From the NCBI RefSeq assembly GCF_000003815.2, contig NC_049990.1:4034015-4065158 (forward strand): a stretch of DNA of 31,144 bases, written 5' to 3'. Made by a program: the position numbers and the translations under genes. Source of the stretch: Branchiostoma floridae. Lineage: Eukaryota; Chordata; Leptocardii; Amphioxiformes; Branchiostomatidae. The notes beneath the pieces are model-generated. The model saw only the letters and a program-made list of their open reading frames with translations, was not told where the DNA came from and did no database searches. Shown in pieces: positions 28,964 to 31,144 of the stretch. Numbering within the stretch: the first letter of the stretch is position 1; every line of letters begins with the position of its first letter.

Positions 28964-29380
28964 CTGGAACAGCCTGGCATATGAAGCGATGCTGCTCGTT
29001 GCATGGTGCGTCGTTCCATTTTTCTTTCCAGCCTTTTACGATATTGGTCGACGTCCAGGAGTAATAAACGCAATCTTCCTTTCCCCATTTGTCGTCCGGT
29101 TGTTCTACACCCCAGGAGTTGTACGTCCCAAGTGCAGAACCATCCACCCACTCAAAGCTTCCCTCTTCGCGCTGATCGTGTAGGCCGAACCAGAAGGGCC
29201 CGTTGGCTCTCACGGACTTGTACAAGGAGATCAAGAAGGCGTTGGTCTCGGCGTCTCGGGGCATGGCAAGGGTCCCGCCGTCTTGTCGACAGGCCGCGGC
29301 CGCTCCGCTGAAGATATTTAATCTGTTGAAGGCCTTGTAGCAGATTCCACGGAACGCTGTGTAACCATGAAGACAAGATC
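28964..29380 (-). CDS. Type II membrane C-type lectin, carbohydrate-recognition domain
   Basis: A complete C-type lectin domain (about 139 residues) lies in one exon after the acceptor CTTTTTCCAG. It starts SCLHGYTAFRGICYKAF and contains WFGLHD, FEWVDGSALGTYNSW, EQPDDKWGKEDC and KEKWNDAPCNEQHRFICQ. Six cysteines fit the long-form fold. The QPD triplet and the WND motif are calcium and sugar ligands in this family; QPD usually means galactose-type binding, while mannose binders have EPN. The exon can end at a donor-like GTATTT at 28963 and splice onward in phase 1. If that donor is not used, the frame reads GISYSCIIT and stops at 28935. Its ligand is unknown. Confidence 0.9.
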
Positions 29381-29687
29381 CTGGAAAAAGATTGAGTCAA
29401 CAACAGTCGTGTGTATAGACATCGATGATTTTTCTCCAGAATTCTACCACTAATAATATCATCACATTTACTTTACATCAGAAGGCTATATATCCCCGTT
29501 GGGTTGTGTAATTTCATTTTTACCAGCATAATTAATAACTGATTTGAGTCAAGAGAACACTATGTTGAATGTGACAACAGGCACAAGCATACAAGTAATG
29601 TAACGTTAAGTACATTATTGATTTGGGGTATATAGTAATTCAATAAACCATCACAAGTAGTTCAAGTAACAACGGAAACCGACTTAC

Positions 29688-29931
29688 CAAAGGTGGCAAT
29701 TCGGCTGTGCACATTGTCCAGGTCGCGCTTCAAGGCGTCAAGAATGGTGGACAGTTGGCGCATTTCGTCTTGGTCACGCTTCAAGACGTCAACAGTGGTG
29801 GACAGTTTGCGTATGTCATCTTGGTCGCGCTTCAAGGCGTCAACAGTAGCACCAATGTCGTCAACAATAGTGGACATGTTGTCTTGGTCGCGCTTGAAGG
29901 TGTCAAAAGCGGTGGACAGTCCATATATCTC
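29688..29931 (-). CDS. Type II membrane C-type lectin, coiled-coil neck exon
   Basis: This 244 bp exon has an acceptor (CGTTTGCAG) and a donor (GTAAGTCGG); phase is 0 in and 1 out. It encodes EIYGLSTAFDTFKRDQDNM and then about three copies of a 17-residue unit of the form VDALKRDQDDIRKLSTT. Hydrophobic residues at regular spacing with charged residues between them suggest an oligomerising coiled-coil stalk, as in other membrane lectins. The 51 bp period shows that the neck grew by in-frame tandem duplication. It joins the lectin exon as ...IATFG-SCLHGY with matching phase. Confidence 0.82.
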
Positions 29932-30021
29932 CTGCAAACGTATACACGTGTCATAATTAATACCAAACATACAAAAAAATGAAAAAGCAGACTTTGTTTT
30001 TTAAGGGGTACCAGTGTTTAC

Positions 30022-30167
30022 CTCTTTATTGATGAACGTCAGAGGAGCGAGTCCAACAGCGACCAGGCTAAGCAGCACGGCAATGCCGGCGGTCATGTAG
30101 CTTTGGTGGGAGCGGATGAAGCTAAATGGAGTATGTTGGCCGCTCCCTGCATCTGAATGCGTGTAGT
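30022..30167 (-). CDS. Type II membrane C-type lectin, transmembrane exon (5' exons outside window)
   Basis: This internal exon has an acceptor (TTTTCTTACAG) at its right end and a donor (GTAAACAC) at its left end; it enters in phase 1 and leaves in phase 0. It encodes YTHSDAGSGQHTPFSFIRSH, then one hydrophobic span (YMTAGIAVLLSLVAVGLAPL) and TFINKE. A single span placed before a neck and a C-terminal lectin domain gives type II topology, with a short cytoplasmic N-terminus and the lectin outside the cell. The exon carrying the start codon was not found between 30168 and the window end. Confidence 0.75.
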
Positions 30168-31048
30168 CTGTAAGAAAATAAGAGCTATTCAAAACAAGAA
30201 ATGATTTTTTTAAACATTGAACCTTAATTTCCATCGCAATAAAAGACCACATGTAAATTGCTGAGATCAAGAGCGCAGTAGATACAGGTAAATTTAGGAA
30301 ACATCTTTTATATACAAATACATATACCGTATGTCGATATTAAATTACGGTATAGCTCCCATGTGACGCCTTGTCACTAAACAATTTCTTAAAACGAAGC
30401 AGGCTGCCAGAAGAGAAAGTTTTGATCATCACATGATATGCCCTTTTAACTTAATGGACCGTTTGTTGCAGTTTTTTTTTAATTAAAGAGGGCGTCGATA
30501 GATTGCCTTTGAAGTCAGATTTGTCTGAATTGCAGTCGAGTTAATGTAGTGTCTCACTGCACTTGGGGCACGCTTGCGTCACTACGGGGTTCGATAGCGC
30601 AGATGTACTTTCACGGAACCTAGAGGTGACGCAAGCGAACCCAGATGTGCTGGCTACAAGCGCGACGTTTTTATAAAAGTTGAAAAATAACGCAAGTGGC
30701 AAGATGCCCCAACAATGACCCCGCAGTGCCCAATAGTGTCACCACCGTGCCATAAACAGCATCAAGGTTATATTTTTTCTATTTTGCACCAAGAATCAAA
30801 ATCGATCAGGGCACTGACCATTAAAAACATCATTTTACCACTGAAAAGCTGTTTTGGATGCATTTCTAATCACCTTACAGCGGTTTTTAAGTCGTTTACA
30901 ACACTTAATTTTTATCCGAATTTAGACTGACTTAAGAATACATCTTTTGATTTATTCAATAGGAAGTACGTCACTCTTGCTATTTTCTTTGAACAATAAG
31001 CCTCAAAACACGTGAACGCCAGCAGGCATAATCTGTTTATTTTCTAAT
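30168..31048. other. Probable lectin intron, with a small inverted repeat
   Basis: No further lectin exon was found. An imperfect inverted repeat of about 24 bp arms lies at 30557-30651 (GCACTTGGGGCACGCTTGCG and, inverted, GACGCAAGCGAACCCAGATG), and GCAAGTGGCAAGATGCCCC at about 30691 repeats part of it. Confidence 0.4.
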
Positions 31049-31144
31049 CGGTCCAACATCCGGTCAACTGAATTTTTCCATGTCCATTTTTCCGGACCGG
31101 TCCAACAGAAAAAAAAACGGTTTTGTACCGGTGCACCGTACTCG
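31049..31144. repeat. Repeat rich in CCGGTCCAAC, cut by window end
   Basis: CGGTCCAACATCCGGTCAAC and CCGGACCGGTCCAACAGAAA occur within 70 bp, followed by ACCGGTGCACCG. Probably one end of a dispersed element. Confidence 0.5.

Overview
This is eukaryotic, intron-rich and repeat-rich DNA with no operons, ribosome binding sites or long intronless genes. I read it as cephalochordate, most likely amphioxus (Branchiostoma). The reasons are the protein families (a BMP1/tolloid-like astacin protease and a type II membrane C-type lectin with a repeated 'LKRDQD' neck), a tRNA-derived SINE I recognise from memory as an amphioxus type, and very many short inverted-repeat elements ending in CTCCAAGCAGA. 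The species was not checked against any database. A run of exactly 100 N (27814-27913) marks an assembly gap.

Two genes can be supported, both on the minus strand and both partial. (1) A BMP1/tolloid-like metalloprotease gene starts at 17077 and runs leftward. Exon 1 (16933-17077) holds the signal peptide. Exon 2 (15889-16176) holds the propeptide, the furin site and the first residues of the mature protease. Exon 3 (6756-6873) continues the astacin domain after a 9 kb intron. Splice phases agree across all three. The zinc-binding and later exons were not found, and 1-6755 is presumably intron. (2) A C-type lectin gene enters from the right edge: transmembrane exon (30022-30167), coiled-coil neck exon (29688-29931), lectin-domain exon (28964-29380, QPD and WND motifs), then two short candidate exons (28827-28891, 28675-28738) whose phases fit. 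Its first exon and 3' end were not seen.

Most of the rest is transposon and tandem-repeat sequence. From left to right: a 3.4-4.85 kb array of about 180-205 bp units split by an inverted-repeat element; retroelement-like remnants at 5.3-6.1 kb; three tandem copies of the acceptor and first half of protease exon 3 (6.82-7.19 kb); a 9 kb intron full of hAT-like miniature elements; an intergenic region (17.1-28.7 kb) with more of these, a 590 bp foldback element (23.28-23.87 kb), retroelement 3' ends, and a triplicated unit holding a SINE (26.0-26.9 kb).

The strongest unusual signals are four. The protease half-exon is triplicated, with 54/54 identical exonic bases beside visibly diverged intron sequence. 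Protease exon 2 lies between two copies of one inverted-repeat family, each within 50 bp of a splice site. One terminal motif is shared by at least three element families, two insertions having perfect 8-bp target duplications. The foldback element has arms built of 42-bp tandem repeats and open reading frames on both strands. I found no convincing new protein system; the novelty here is in genome architecture.
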